A model generated the notes under the pieces. The model was not told where the DNA came from, did no database searches, and saw nothing but the letters and a program-made list of their open reading frames with translations. This document shows positions 17,567 to 26,452 of a DNA stretch of 42,919 nt, one piece after another; positions within the stretch are counted from its first letter, which is position 1; each line of letters opens with the position of its first letter. The DNA comes from Bauldia litoralis (GTDB lineage: Bacteria; Pseudomonadota; Alphaproteobacteria; Rhizobiales; Kaistiaceae), in contig CAMCWB010000033.1 of assembly GCA_945882315.1 (NCBI GenBank), positions 1-42,919 on the forward strand, given 5' to 3'. Both the position numbers and the translations under genes were made by a program.

Positions 17567-17662
17567 TGTGGCGATACTCCCTTTGGATTCTTTTGGCGTT
17601 GAAGCCTCGTCGCGAGGCATTTTCATTAGCTGCGCAAAAACCGAGCCGCGATCCGAAACCGG

Positions 17663-18328
17663 CTATGCGACTTGGTCGTTTCGATCCCTCCACTCCTGAT
17701 ATGTCAAACGCTTCATCTCGAAGACCTCACCCATACGCACATATGAATTGCCCATGAGGCGTCCCACGGGCCGGTGCGCGCTGATGTTCACACGCCACCG
17801 TTCCGTGTCGACTATTCCGGCGTGAGATTTGACGCGAACAATCTGGCCGAGCGCCAGGTCTCGGGTGGGGCTAAGAGCTGTGATGGAAAGGAGCTTGCAT
17901 TCAAGCGCGACGGGGGCGTCGAGGATTGTCGGCGGCGCTACGCTCCGAGATGCGACCAAGCGAAATTTTGCAATGCCGACTTCACTGATGTCCTCGGGAA
18001 AATCGATTGCACAAAGGCACATCTGTTCGGCAATTTCGTCCGACACGAGATGAACGACGAACTCCCCGCTGTCTCGGATGTTGCGCGTTGTGTCTTTGAC
18101 CGAGCCATTTGCATTTGAATTCAGGCCAAGAGCAACCACCGGCGGCTCTTCAGAGAAAATATTGAAAAACGAAAATGGCGCAGCGTTGATCACACCCGAG
18201 CTACTCAGCGTCGTCACGAGCGCGATCGGACGCGGAATCACCAGTCCACAGACGAGCTTGTATCGATCTGGCCTCGATATGCTCGCCGGATCAATGTCCA
18301 GGCCATAAGCCTGATTCTCACTGGCCAT
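17663..18328 (-). CDS. Flavin reductase-like protein (FMN-binding split barrel)
   Basis: A 221-residue protein of the DIM6/NTAB flavin reductase family: VIPRPIALVTTLSSSGVINA and APFSFFNIFSEEPPVV form the flavin-binding core, with FVVHLVSDEIAEQM after it. ATG 18328 has GGGGGA seven bases ahead; the longer frame to 18409 lacks a site. Members either supply reduced FMN to a two-component monooxygenase or act on their own substrates. No monooxygenase is seen in the window. It faces the acyl-CoA dehydrogenase operon across a region with two similar palindromes, so the two sides are probably co-regulated. Confidence 0.85.
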   Translation of the reverse strand: MASENQAYGLDIDPASISRPDRYKLVCGLVIPRPIALVTTLSSSGVINAAPFSFFNIFSEEPPVVALGLNSNANGSVKDTTRNIRDSGEFVVHLVSDEIAEQMCLCAIDFPEDISEVGIAKFRLVASRSVAPPTILDAPVALECKLLSITALSPTRDLALGQIVRVKSHAGIVDTERWRVNISAHRPVGRLMGNSYVRMGEVFEMKRLTYQEWRDRNDQVA

Positions 18329-18386
18329 AAAGTCCCCCGAGTCCGTTGAGCATCGAAATGACTCAGGACGTCGCCGCATACAGATA

Positions 18387-18404
18387 TTCGTACGATCGTC
18401 CGAC
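18387..18404. promoter_or_regulatory. Operator-like palindrome, flavin reductase side
   Basis: TTCGTACG-AT-CGTCCGAC, an 18-base inverted repeat with two mismatches, 58 bases ahead of the flavin reductase start. The left half is identical to the left half of the palindrome at 18463-18480. Likely bound by the TetR protein encoded at 20868, by inference from position. Confidence 0.45.
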
Positions 18405-18462
18405 GTCAACGGGGTCTCTTCGGCGCATTTGTTCGCGTTTTTCGTTTTCTATCGACATATGG

Positions 18463-18480
18463 TTCGTACGTCCGTACTAA
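18463..18480. promoter_or_regulatory. Operator-like palindrome, acyl-CoA dehydrogenase side
   Basis: TTCGTACG-TC-CGTACTAA, an 18-base inverted repeat with one mismatch, ending 29 bases before the acyl-CoA dehydrogenase ATG. It is the better of two matching sites in this divergent promoter region. Confidence 0.5.
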
Positions 18481-18509
18481 ATCGGTATGTCAGCGATGGA
18501 GTGAAATTT

Positions 18510-19655
18510 ATGGATTTTTCCTTCAGCCAGGATCAGGAAGATCTCCGCAGCCACGCGCGCGACCTTCTCGCCTCGGTCTGCACGCCGGACTATGTCGAGA
18601 CCTGCGACCGCGAGCACAAGCCGCCGCGCGAGGCCTATGAGGCGGTCGGCAAGCAGGGCTGGCTCGGCCTGATCGTCCCCGAGGAATATGGCGGGGCCGG
18701 CGGCTCGGCGATCGACGTCGCGATCCTGCTCGAGGAGGCCGGCCGTTCCTTCGAGGAACTCGCCATGTGGATGTTCCGGACGATGACCTATGGCGGCTAT
18801 GCCGTCATGGCCTATGGCACGCCGGAGCAGAAGGAACGCTTTCTGCCCAGGGTCGCGGCCGGCGACATCAGCGTCTGCTTCGCCCTGACCGAGCCCGATT
18901 CCGGCTCCGACGCCGCGGCGCTGACCACCAAGGCGACCGCCAATGGCGACGGCTCCTTCTCGATCACCGGCCAGAAGGTCTTCACCTCGGGCATGGATAT
19001 CAGCGACCGCTGCCTGCTCGTGACGCGGACGGCGCGCAAGGAGAAAAAGCAGGACGGCATCTCGACCTTCCTCGTCGACACCAGGACGGCGGGCATCGAC
19101 GTCACCAAGATCGAGACGCTCGGCCATCACGCCATCGGCACGACGCAGGTCTTCTACAACGACGCCAAGGTGCCGGGCGACGATCTCCTCGGCGAGGTCG
19201 ACAAGGGCTGGGCGGTCGCCGATGCCTGCCTGTGGTACGAGCGGCTCTGCCTATCGGCGGCGCGCACCGGCGCCGCGACCGCGGCCTTCGAACTCGCCGT
19301 CGACTATGCCAAAACGCGAAAGCAGTTCGGCCAGACGATCGGCAAGTTCCAGGCGATCTCGCACAAGCTCGCCGACATGAAGGTCATGCTCGACGTGTCG
19401 CGCATGCTGGTCTACCGCTTCGCCTGGCTGATGTCGGAAGGCAAGGCGACGCGCCACGACGCCTCGGTGCTCAAGCTCTATACCAGCGAGTCCTACAAGT
19501 CGGTCGCCGACATGGCGCTGCAGGTCTTCGGCGGCTACGGCTACACGATGGAATTCCCGATGCAGCGCTTCTTCCGCGACTCGCGCCTGGCCACCATCGG
19601 CGCCGGTTCGTCCGAGATCCAGCGCAACATCATCGCGCGCAGCCTCGGGCTCTAG
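18510..19655 (+). CDS. Acyl-CoA dehydrogenase family protein
   Basis: A 381-residue flavoenzyme that would form an alpha-beta double bond in a CoA thioester and pass electrons to ETF. ATG 18510 has GGAG ten bases ahead. Family signatures: CFALTEPDSGSD (FAD/substrate loop, about 123-134), KVFTSGMDISD, RKQFGQTIGKFQ, and GGYGYTMEFPMQRFFRD near the end. The C-terminal motif reads IGAGSSEIQRN, lacking the Glu of medium-chain enzymes; the likely base is Glu244 in LWYERL, placed as in isovaleryl-CoA and long-chain enzymes. CaiB follows after three bases. Together with CaiB it suggests activation and oxidation of an imported organic acid. Confidence 0.9.
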   Translation: MDFSFSQDQEDLRSHARDLLASVCTPDYVETCDREHKPPREAYEAVGKQGWLGLIVPEEYGGAGGSAIDVAILLEEAGRSFEELAMWMFRTMTYGGYAVMAYGTPEQKERFLPRVAAGDISVCFALTEPDSGSDAAALTTKATANGDGSFSITGQKVFTSGMDISDRCLLVTRTARKEKKQDGISTFLVDTRTAGIDVTKIETLGHHAIGTTQVFYNDAKVPGDDLLGEVDKGWAVADACLWYERLCLSAARTGAATAAFELAVDYAKTRKQFGQTIGKFQAISHKLADMKVMLDVSRMLVYRFAWLMSEGKATRHDASVLKLYTSESYKSVADMALQVFGGYGYTMEFPMQRFFRDSRLATIGAGSSEIQRNIIARSLGL

Positions 19656-19658
19656 GGC

Positions 19659-20849
19659 ATGGGATTTCCCCTCGAAGGCGTCCGCATCCTGGAACTCGGC
19701 CAGATCATCGCCGGCACCTATGGCAGCCAGGTCCTCTCCGATCTCGGCGCCGAGGTGATCAAGGTCGAGACGCCGGAGGGCGATCTCGGCCGCATACCCT
19801 CCGTCGCGCCCTATCGCGGCGAGAGCGGCCTGTTCCTCACCTTCAACCGCAACAAGAAGAGCATCGTCATCAACCTCAAGTCCGATGACGGGCGGCAGAT
19901 CTTCTACGATCTGGTCAAGACCGCCGATGTCGTCATCGACAATTTCCGGCCGGGCGTCCTGGAGCGGCTGAAGATCGACTACGAGACGCTGAAGGCGTTG
20001 AAGCCCGACATCATCCAGTGCTCCGTCACCGGTTTCGGCGAGGCCGGCGAGTACAAGGATTTTCCGGCCGTCGACATCATCATCCAGGCGATCAGCGGCT
20101 ATATGGCGATCACCGGCGAGCCCGGCCGGCCGCCGGTCCGCACCGGCATCCCGATCGCCGATCTTTCCGGCGGCATCTTCTCCTGCAAGGCGATCCTGGC
20201 CGCCCTCTTCGATCGCGAGCGGAGCGGCGAAGGCCGGCGCATCGAACTGTCGATGTTCGACGGCATGCTCAATTTGCTGACCTATATGGGCACGATGTGG
20301 CTCACCAATGGCGAGTTGCCGCAGCCGGTCGGCTCCGCGCATGAATACACGGTGCCGTGGCAGGCCTTTTCGGTGAAGGACGGCTACGTCGTCGTGGCGA
20401 CGCGGCAGGACGCCTTCTGGCGCAAGCTCTGCCAGGCGCTCGATCGTCCCGATCTCGGCGAGGACGCACGCTTCACGACCAATGCCAGCCGGGTGGCGCA
20501 CCGCGCCATCCTGGTGCCGGAACTGGAGGCGATCCTGGCGACGAAGACCGTCGACGACTGGATGGTGCTCTTCAAGAAATTCGACGTGCCGGCCGCCCCG
20601 GTCAACAATCTCGACCGCGCCTTTGCCGAGCCGCCGGTCGCCGAACGCGGCATGATCACCGAATATGATCATCCCAAGGTCGGCAAGGTGCGGCTGCCCG
20701 GCAACCCGATCCGCATGTCGGGCATGGAAGGCACCATCTCCAACCCGGCGCCGCTGCTCGGCGAGCATACCGACGCCGTGCTTGGCGGGATCCTCGGCCT
20801 CTCGCCGGAAGCGATCGCCGGGTTCAGGCAGAGCGGCGCGGTAAAGTAG
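19659..20849 (+). CDS. CaiB/BaiF family CoA-transferase
   Basis: A 396-residue class III CoA-transferase, which moves CoA from a donor thioester to a carboxylic acid through an aspartyl-anhydride intermediate. The family start GVRILELGQIIAGTYGSQ, NRNKKSIVINL, the catalytic aspartate Asp139 in FPAVDIIIQAISG and GRRIELSMFDGML are all present. It begins three bases after the acyl-CoA dehydrogenase stop, so the two are co-transcribed. The acid substrate is not known. The TetR gene follows 18 bases later. Confidence 0.92.
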   Translation: MGFPLEGVRILELGQIIAGTYGSQVLSDLGAEVIKVETPEGDLGRIPSVAPYRGESGLFLTFNRNKKSIVINLKSDDGRQIFYDLVKTADVVIDNFRPGVLERLKIDYETLKALKPDIIQCSVTGFGEAGEYKDFPAVDIIIQAISGYMAITGEPGRPPVRTGIPIADLSGGIFSCKAILAALFDRERSGEGRRIELSMFDGMLNLLTYMGTMWLTNGELPQPVGSAHEYTVPWQAFSVKDGYVVVATRQDAFWRKLCQALDRPDLGEDARFTTNASRVAHRAILVPELEAILATKTVDDWMVLFKKFDVPAAPVNNLDRAFAEPPVAERGMITEYDHPKVGKVRLPGNPIRMSGMEGTISNPAPLLGEHTDAVLGGILGLSPEAIAGFRQSGAVK

Positions 20850-20867
20850 GCTGTAGCATCCGGAGGT

Positions 20868-21569
20868 ATGCCGCCGGGCATGAACGTTCGATATAGAAAC
20901 CGGGAGATGGCAATAGTGCCCGCAGACTATAAACGTGAAACAGCCGAATCAGAGTCTGCCCGTGAGCGCATTCTTCGCGTCGCCGAGACCTTGTTCGCCG
21001 AGAACGGCTTTAATGGCGCTTCGATGCGCGAGATTGCCACACAGGCCGCGGTCGCACTGAGCCAGCTTAACTATTATTTCGAATCCAAGCGCGAATTGTA
21101 CCTGGCCGTCTTTTTACACCGAGGCCACAAGATCACCTCTGAGCGGAGCCGTCATCTAGTCGAGGCTCGTGCAAAGTACGGTCGTCGCCCCATTCCGCTC
21201 AAGGTGCTGATCAGAAGCTTCGTGATGCCCTACCTGGATTATGCTCGTGAAGACGGCGCGTCCTATGTCCGGCTCTATGCGCGGCTCCATAGCGAACCGG
21301 CATCAATCGCCGAGGAAGTCCGGAGCCGGGTTTATGACGAGACAACACGACAGTATGCAGATGCATTCAAGCAGACGTTGCCGCACCTCCCTGACGAGGT
21401 GCTTTTCTGGCGACTGACATTCATGATGGGAACCTATAATTTCGCGCTTATGACCAGCGGAAGACTGGAAGTCATGTCGCGAGGGAAACTCAGCTCAAGC
21501 GACCTGACCCAGGCTTCCGAACAAATTCTTCCGTTTCTTGAAGCTGCAATCAAAGCGCCTATCCCGTGA
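20868..21569 (+). CDS. TetR-family transcriptional regulator
   Basis: An N-terminal helix-turn-helix of TetR type (RILRVAETLFAENGFNGASM, REIATQAAVALSQLNYYFES) is followed by an all-helical ligand domain of about 130 residues with YLDYAREDGASYVRLYARL. The start is uncertain: ATG 20868 sits directly behind GGAGGT, while ATG 20907 and GTG 20916 are also in frame, GTG 20916 having GGGAG at a good distance. It is the third gene of the acyl-CoA dehydrogenase cluster and the natural candidate to bind the paired palindromes at 18387 and 18463. The ligand is probably the CoA ester or acid handled by the cluster. Confidence 0.9.
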   Translation: MPPGMNVRYRNREMAIVPADYKRETAESESARERILRVAETLFAENGFNGASMREIATQAAVALSQLNYYFESKRELYLAVFLHRGHKITSERSRHLVEARAKYGRRPIPLKVLIRSFVMPYLDYAREDGASYVRLYARLHSEPASIAEEVRSRVYDETTRQYADAFKQTLPHLPDEVLFWRLTFMMGTYNFALMTSGRLEVMSRGKLSSSDLTQASEQILPFLEAAIKAPIP

Positions 21570-21637
21570 CATCCGTGGCCTTGGGCCTGGCGATGGCAGC
21601 GGAGTGCGAGTGATCGCCCGCTTGGGGTGACGGGGGG

Positions 21638-22384
21638 TTAGTGTCCAGCAGCACGGATAGGGGCGGCCCTCCCTCCTTCTCTCGGCGAGATTCTCAGTGC
21701 CCTCAGCGCGTTCAGGATGACGGCAACGTCGATCAGTTCCTGAAGCAAGGCGCCTTGCACGGGGGTCAGGTGCCCCAGCGCCGCGGCAATCATCCCGACG
21801 ATCGAGAGGCCGATCCCGGCAAAGACGCTCTCGAGTGCAATCCGGCGCGACCGCCTGGCGATCTCCAGCCCGGGCAGCAGGCGGTCCAGTTGGTCGACCA
21901 GCAGAACGACATCGGCCGCCTCAGCCGAGGCAGCCGCCCCCCGCGCACCCATCGCCACGCCGACGTCAGCCGCCGCGAGCGCGGGCGCATCGTTGACGCC
22001 GTCGCCAACCATCATTACCGGACCATTCTCGCGCTCGGCCAGGACAAGCAGAACCTTCTAGTCGGGCGTCAGATCGGCCTTAACCGCATCCAGGCCCAGC
22101 CCTTCGGTCACGGCGTCTGCCACGGCCCGGCGATCGCCCGTCGCGAGCAGGATGCGCCCGACGCCCAGCCGGCGCAGTCCTGCAAGAAGCTCCGACGTCC
22201 CTGACCGCAGCGCATCCGCCATCACCAGATGGCCCATCAGCTTCCCGTCCACGGCGAGCGCGACGAGGACCGAACCCGCGTCCCGGACGTCGGGCGCCGG
22301 CCCAGGCGTATGAAGTCCAGACATTACAAAATCGGCGCCGCCGACCAGAACCGTATGGCCGTCAATATTCCCCGCGACAGAGTT
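21638..22384 (-). pseudogene. P1B-type metal ATPase, C-terminal part only, with in-frame TAG
   Basis: Reading leftward, IDGHTVLVGGADFV and LLATGDRRAVADAV belong to the nucleotide-binding and phosphorylation domains of a heavy-metal P-type ATPase. After LTPD a TAG (22058-22060) interrupts the frame; the same frame continues KVLLVLAERENGPV, VGDGVNDAPALAAADVGVAM and the last membrane helices, ending at 21638. CAG-to-TAG is the simplest change (family: TPxQK). The N-terminal metal-binding, membrane and DKTG regions are missing because the frame stops being recognisable at about 22384, where an MFS fragment begins on the other strand. Confidence 0.85.
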
Positions 22385-23084
22385 CCACTGGCGCCTTGGC
22401 TTCGTCTTATTCGCCTATGCGTTTCTGCTGCTGCCGGGGATATTTCTGAGCCTTTACGAGCCCGGCGAGCAGCGTGTCAGCCTCGTCCGGAAAAACGACG
22501 GTCCGCCAGCTGAGTATAGTGGGCGCACGATCATCATGCTGCTGTATCTCCTTTCCTTCGTCTGCATGATCGCGCTTTTCATGATCCCATCGCAAACGCA
22601 GTTCTTCCTGCTCGAGATCGGCATTCCAGATCCGACGCGGGCCGGCATCGCGGTCGGCATCTTCAACTTCAGCGCCGGGGTGACGTCGCTGGCGTTCCCA
22701 TGGCTGCACCGGCGTCTCGGCACCAACGCGATCTTCGCCCTGATGTTTGGCACGGTCGGATTCGGCTACTTGATGATCGGCGAGTCGGACACCTATCTCG
22801 ACGTCGCTGTCGCTATGGCGTTCGGCGGCATGTCGATGGGAGTATTCCTGCCCAATGTGAACCTTGCCATTATTTCGAGTGCCTCGGTAGCGGCACGAGG
22901 TCGGGCGCTGGGCGGCCTCACAACATCATTCTATTTCGGACAGTTCCTGTCGCCCTTCTACAGTGTACCGATCGGCCTCGCGTTCGGGCTTGCCTTTGCA
23001 TTTTTCGCGACGGGGCTATGGCTTCTGGCAATTGCGGTGATGTTCATCGTTCTGACCGCACTGGAGGGAATGCGCCGTTCGTAA
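22385..23084 (+). pseudogene. MFS transporter, C-terminal part only
   Basis: An open frame from about 22385 gives WRLGFVLFAYAFLLLPGIFL, a cytoplasmic loop (EPGEQRVSLVRKND), and then about six further membrane segments, for example LLYLLSFVCMIALFMI, FNFSAGVTSLAFPW and GLAFGLAFAFFATGLWLL. This is the last half or so of a 12-helix MFS carrier; the first helices are missing. An ATG at 22536 could start a shortened product, but it would not be a working carrier. The left end abuts the P-type ATPase remnant in head-to-head arrangement. Confidence 0.8.
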
Positions 23085-23459
23085 ACGGCCTTCCGGCACA
23101 CCGGGCAGGACGCCGCCCGGCCGCTGCCGCCGGAGAAGCCTGTCGCCGCCCTGCCGGAAAAGCCTGCAGCACCGGCCGCAGATATCGACAGTCGATGGTA
23201 CCCCGATCCCGCGGTCGCGGCCAGAGACCACCGGCGTCCTGCCCTCCCTCGCGATGACATAGCGTCGCACGCTGGTATATTTCATAGCAAACCATGTCTA
23301 TAATTTGGACTTTGTATGCATTGAATAGCGCGATAGAATTAATCCAATAGAAAATCAGTAGAACTCATTCGATGGCTTAGAAGGCCTTTGCTTGGTTATT
23401 GCCGATGAATTTGGGGTGGAGACAATTTTTGTTCTTGCTATCTTGAATAAGGAAAACGA
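23085..23459 (+). promoter_or_regulatory. Gene-free stretch upstream of SBP3
   Basis: The first 180 bases are GC-rich and hold no recognisable gene. From about 23270 the base composition turns sharply AT-rich. A TATAAT sequence occurs at 23299-23304, but no good -35 element stands at the right distance. The immediate SBP3 leader contains AAGGAAAACGA before the ATG. No palindrome like those upstream of SBP1 or the acyl-CoA dehydrogenase was found. Confidence 0.4.
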
Positions 23460-24533
23460 ATGAAATCTCGGCTTGAAGCTAAATTTCACCTCAAAACTGC
23501 CGCGGCGCTCGCTGTTTTGCTCCTAGCGGCGCCCGTTCATGCACAGGACGTCAAGGAGCTCAACGTCCTCGTGCCAAGCGAGCGGGCGACGTCCGACTAT
23601 CCCGTTTTCGTGGCGGAAGAACTCGGCTTCTATGCCGACGAGGGATTGAAGGTGAATTTCCTGCCGTCCGACACGACGGTGCCCTATCTCGCCTTCCTCA
23701 CCAACCAACAGGCGGATCTGGTCGTCCTGGACCCCGCGCAGGTGATGCAGGCGGTCAATGCCGGCCAGGAAATATCCGTCATTTACGAGTTCATGCAGAC
23801 GGCTCCCGAAGGGCTTGCGGTTCCGGCCGACGGGCCGATCAAGGCGATCGCCGATCTGAAGGGCAAGACAATCGGCATGGCCTCTGATCGCGACACGGTG
23901 ACCGCGTTCATCGCGCTCGGCACCGTCGGACTGACGACCGATGATGTGAAGCTCGTCGTCATCGGCGATTCCGGCGCGGTCATCGTCAAGGCGCTCCGCG
24001 ACAAGACGATCGACGCCTATGCCGGCGGATCGAATGAATTGCCGGCCATCGTCGCCGGCGGCATTCCGATCCTCAACCTGACACCGCCGGAGATCTCGCA
24101 GAACCCGGGCAATAATTTCGTTATCCTCAATTCGCGGAAAGACGAATTGCGCGAGTCGGTCGTCGGATTCCTTCGCGCCTGGAACAAGGCCTCGAACGCT
24201 GCCGTCCTCGACCTGACGACGACCGCCGGGATCACTAGAAAGATCGTGCCCGAGCAATGGGACGATCCCTCGCTTGGCAACTTCATCATTAGGCAGTCGG
24301 CTTATGAACTGCTGCTGCAGCGGACGCGGCTGCGTGGCGAACCGCAGCCGGATGTCTGGGCAAATCTCCAGGCGCCTTTTCTGAAGCTCGGCGAGATCAG
24401 CCAGCAATATGATCCCGCGACCTTCATCGACGGCTCGTTCATCGAGGCGGCCATGGACTACAAAACCAGCGAAGTTAAGGAAGCGCTTGCCGAGTGGCGC
24501 GCGGCCAATCCGGATTTCGTTACCACGCAGTAG
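23460..24533 (+). CDS. Periplasmic solute-binding protein, NitT/TauT (NMT1-like) type, SBP3
   Basis: A 357-residue protein with a signal peptide ending near VHAQ and the same fold as SBP1 and SBP2: GFYADEGLKVNFL, DTTVPYLAFLTNQQADLV, LKGKTIGMASDRDTVTAF, VVIGDSGAVIVKALRDKT and IDAYAGGSNE. ATG 23460 follows AAGGAAAACGA. It stands alone, convergent with a serine hydrolase and 375 bases from the preceding remnant. No importer membrane subunit is found nearby. Residues lining the cleft differ from the other two (NQQADLV in place of NGDADV/I), so the ligand may differ. Confidence 0.9.
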   Translation: MKSRLEAKFHLKTAAALAVLLLAAPVHAQDVKELNVLVPSERATSDYPVFVAEELGFYADEGLKVNFLPSDTTVPYLAFLTNQQADLVVLDPAQVMQAVNAGQEISVIYEFMQTAPEGLAVPADGPIKAIADLKGKTIGMASDRDTVTAFIALGTVGLTTDDVKLVVIGDSGAVIVKALRDKTIDAYAGGSNELPAIVAGGIPILNLTPPEISQNPGNNFVILNSRKDELRESVVGFLRAWNKASNAAVLDLTTTAGITRKIVPEQWDDPSLGNFIIRQSAYELLLQRTRLRGEPQPDVWANLQAPFLKLGEISQQYDPATFIDGSFIEAAMDYKTSEVKEALAEWRAANPDFVTTQ

Positions 24534-24607
24534 TCGCATTCCCGGTCGGGGCGGTCCGTAGCGCTCCGGCCGGGATGCTCGTCTCGGCTATGAGGCGGCG
24601 GCCCGCT

Positions 24608-25792
24608 TCATTCCGTGTCATACACCGCGGCTACCAGCGCGGCAGTCCGATCACCGACGCCGGGGCCTGCGGTGAGAAAATTGGTCGTTGTGCCAAAGGC
24701 AATGCCTCGTTTCCGATCGGCAAATGCCAAGGCTCCGTTGGAGCCGTAGTGACCGAAGGTTTCCAAACCCGGTCCCATCGAAATGGCGGGCGGCGAGTTC
24801 TTCATGAAACCGAGCGCCATGCGGATATGCATGTTCATCATTCCATCCGCGTCCTCGTCCCATTGCTGGACTTGAAGCCGATCGACAGACGCCGGGCTCA
24901 GAATTCGAACGCCGTCCAACTCACCGTCATGGGCGAGCATGGCATATAGGCGCGCAATTGAACTTGCCGTGGTGAACCCACCCCCCGACGGATAGAGATG
25001 CTGTCGATGGCCCGCGTTGACCATTCCGGCATTGCGCGGCATCGGCATGGCGTTCCATGCCCGGCTTAGGTTCGTCTCACCAGCGGCCGCATTTCGATAT
25101 TGCTGGTTTGCCGGATTGTCGATCATGTCGGCCACCCGGCCACGATCGAGTGGCCTGACGCCAAAGTGAAAATCTACGCCGAGCGGGTCGCAGACCTCCT
25201 CGGCAATGAACGCATCAATCATTCGACCATCGACGCGGCGGACGAGTTCGCCATTGATATAGCCGAAATTGACCGAGTTGTAGGCGCCTTTCGTCCCTGC
25301 AGCCCATGCCGGCTCCTGCGCGGCGATCGCGCTCACCATCGCTTCCCAATTGTAGATGTCGCCCGGCTTTGCGCGGTCGTTGAAGATCACGCCGCAATCA
25401 TGCGACAGGACCTGCCGTACCGTGATCTTGTCTTTTCCGGCCTGCGCGAATTGCGGCCAATAGGTCGACACCGGTGCATCAAGCTCGATCATCCCGCGCT
25501 CGATCAGGATATGAACCGAGAGAGCGCAGAGACACTTGGAGATAGAGTAGACCGAACACAGCGTGTCGCTCTGCCAGGGCTGTCTCCGCTCCGCATCGAG
25601 CCAACCGCCCCAAAGGTCTACCGCTTTTACGCCCCTACGATAGACGGCAACTGCCGAACCTATCTCGCCACGCTGCGCGAAATTCTCGACGAAGGCGTCG
25701 CGGAGCGCATTGAAGGCGGCACAACACTCTCCCGCGATTACGGCTTTGCCGTTTGGAGTAGTGACGTGAATCGGTTCAATAGGATCGGTCAT
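24608..25792 (-). CDS. Serine hydrolase, class C beta-lactamase/EstB-like
   Basis: A 394-residue member of the penicillin-binding-protein-like esterase family. The nucleophile motif SxxK is S83-I-S-K86 in CSVYSISK, and the Tyr motif lies in YNSVNFGYINGEL. GHYGSNGALAFADRKRG near the C-terminus resembles the HxG-type loop of EstB esterases. No signal peptide is visible, so it is probably cytoplasmic, which fits an esterase/lactonase rather than a true beta-lactamase. The start ATG 25792 is at the end of a long open frame. It is convergent with SBP3; a joint role in hydrolysing an imported ester is possible but unproven. Confidence 0.85.
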   Translation of the reverse strand: MTDPIEPIHVTTPNGKAVIAGECCAAFNALRDAFVENFAQRGEIGSAVAVYRRGVKAVDLWGGWLDAERRQPWQSDTLCSVYSISKCLCALSVHILIERGMIELDAPVSTYWPQFAQAGKDKITVRQVLSHDCGVIFNDRAKPGDIYNWEAMVSAIAAQEPAWAAGTKGAYNSVNFGYINGELVRRVDGRMIDAFIAEEVCDPLGVDFHFGVRPLDRGRVADMIDNPANQQYRNAAAGETNLSRAWNAMPMPRNAGMVNAGHRQHLYPSGGGFTTASSIARLYAMLAHDGELDGVRILSPASVDRLQVQQWDEDADGMMNMHIRMALGFMKNSPPAISMGPGLETFGHYGSNGALAFADRKRGIAFGTTTNFLTAGPGVGDRTAALVAAVYDTE

Positions 25793-25975
25793 TTTAGATT
25801 TCCGTGTGCGATATTGGGAGCAAGGGTCGGGCTGTCAACAGACCAGACCAGACGCCTCCTCGGAACTGCATTGCCTTACTTTATTGCGTCCGCGCCTGAT
25901 ACGATATCCGGCGCGACGCGTGGCGGTCATCGGGCCTGCAGTCGTTGGCGCCAGTTCGAGATGGGTATGCAGTCG

Positions 25976-26452
25976 ATGGAAGTGTCCTCTCTGTTTGTGC
26001 TGCTTGGATTCGTCGCCGCGTGTTTTGTCGCGGCCATGACGGGCGCCTTCTTCCGGCCGGGTGAATGGTACGAGCGCCTGAAGAAGCCGTCGTGGCGGCC
26101 GCCAAACCGGCTATTCGCTCCGGTGTGGACGATTCTCTATCTGATGATAGCCGTTTCCGGCTGGCTGGTCTGGCGAGAGGCCGGCTTCAGTGGCGCGGCC
26201 GTGGCGATGGCCGTCTACGCCCTTCAACTGGTCTTGAATGCTCTCTGGACGCCACTGTTCTTCGGTTTGCGACGCCCGGACCTCGGCTTCATCGATATTG
26301 TTCTGGTTTGGTTGTCCATCATCGCGACGATCGCACTTTTCTTTCCGATCCAGGTCGGTGCGGCCTTTCTGCTTTTTCCCTACCTCGCATGGGTCAGCTT
26401 TGCCGCCGCCCTCAATTTCTCGGTCTGGCAACTCAACCGCGCGCGAAGATGA
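25976..26452 (+). CDS. tspO: TspO/MBR family membrane protein
   Basis: A 158-residue protein with five membrane helices and the TspO signatures WYERLKKPSWRPPNRLFAPV, WTILYLMIAVSGWLVW, ALQLVLNALWTPLFFGL and AALNFSVWQLNRARR. Bacterial TspO binds porphyrins and related ligands in the membrane and in alphaproteobacteria affects tetrapyrrole-related gene expression. In-frame ATGs also occur at 25961 and 25967; none has a strong ribosome site, so the start is approximate. The frame is open a long way upstream, but that part overlaps the opposite-strand hydrolase. Confidence 0.9.
   Translation: MEVSSLFVLLGFVAACFVAAMTGAFFRPGEWYERLKKPSWRPPNRLFAPVWTILYLMIAVSGWLVWREAGFSGAAVAMAVYALQLVLNALWTPLFFGLRRPDLGFIDIVLVWLSIIATIALFFPIQVGAAFLLFPYLAWVSFAAALNFSVWQLNRARR

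Noticed and set aside
24608-25792. True beta-lactamase resistance gene
   Set aside because: There is no signal peptide and the motifs fit EstB-type esterases of the same fold; resistance cannot be claimed.
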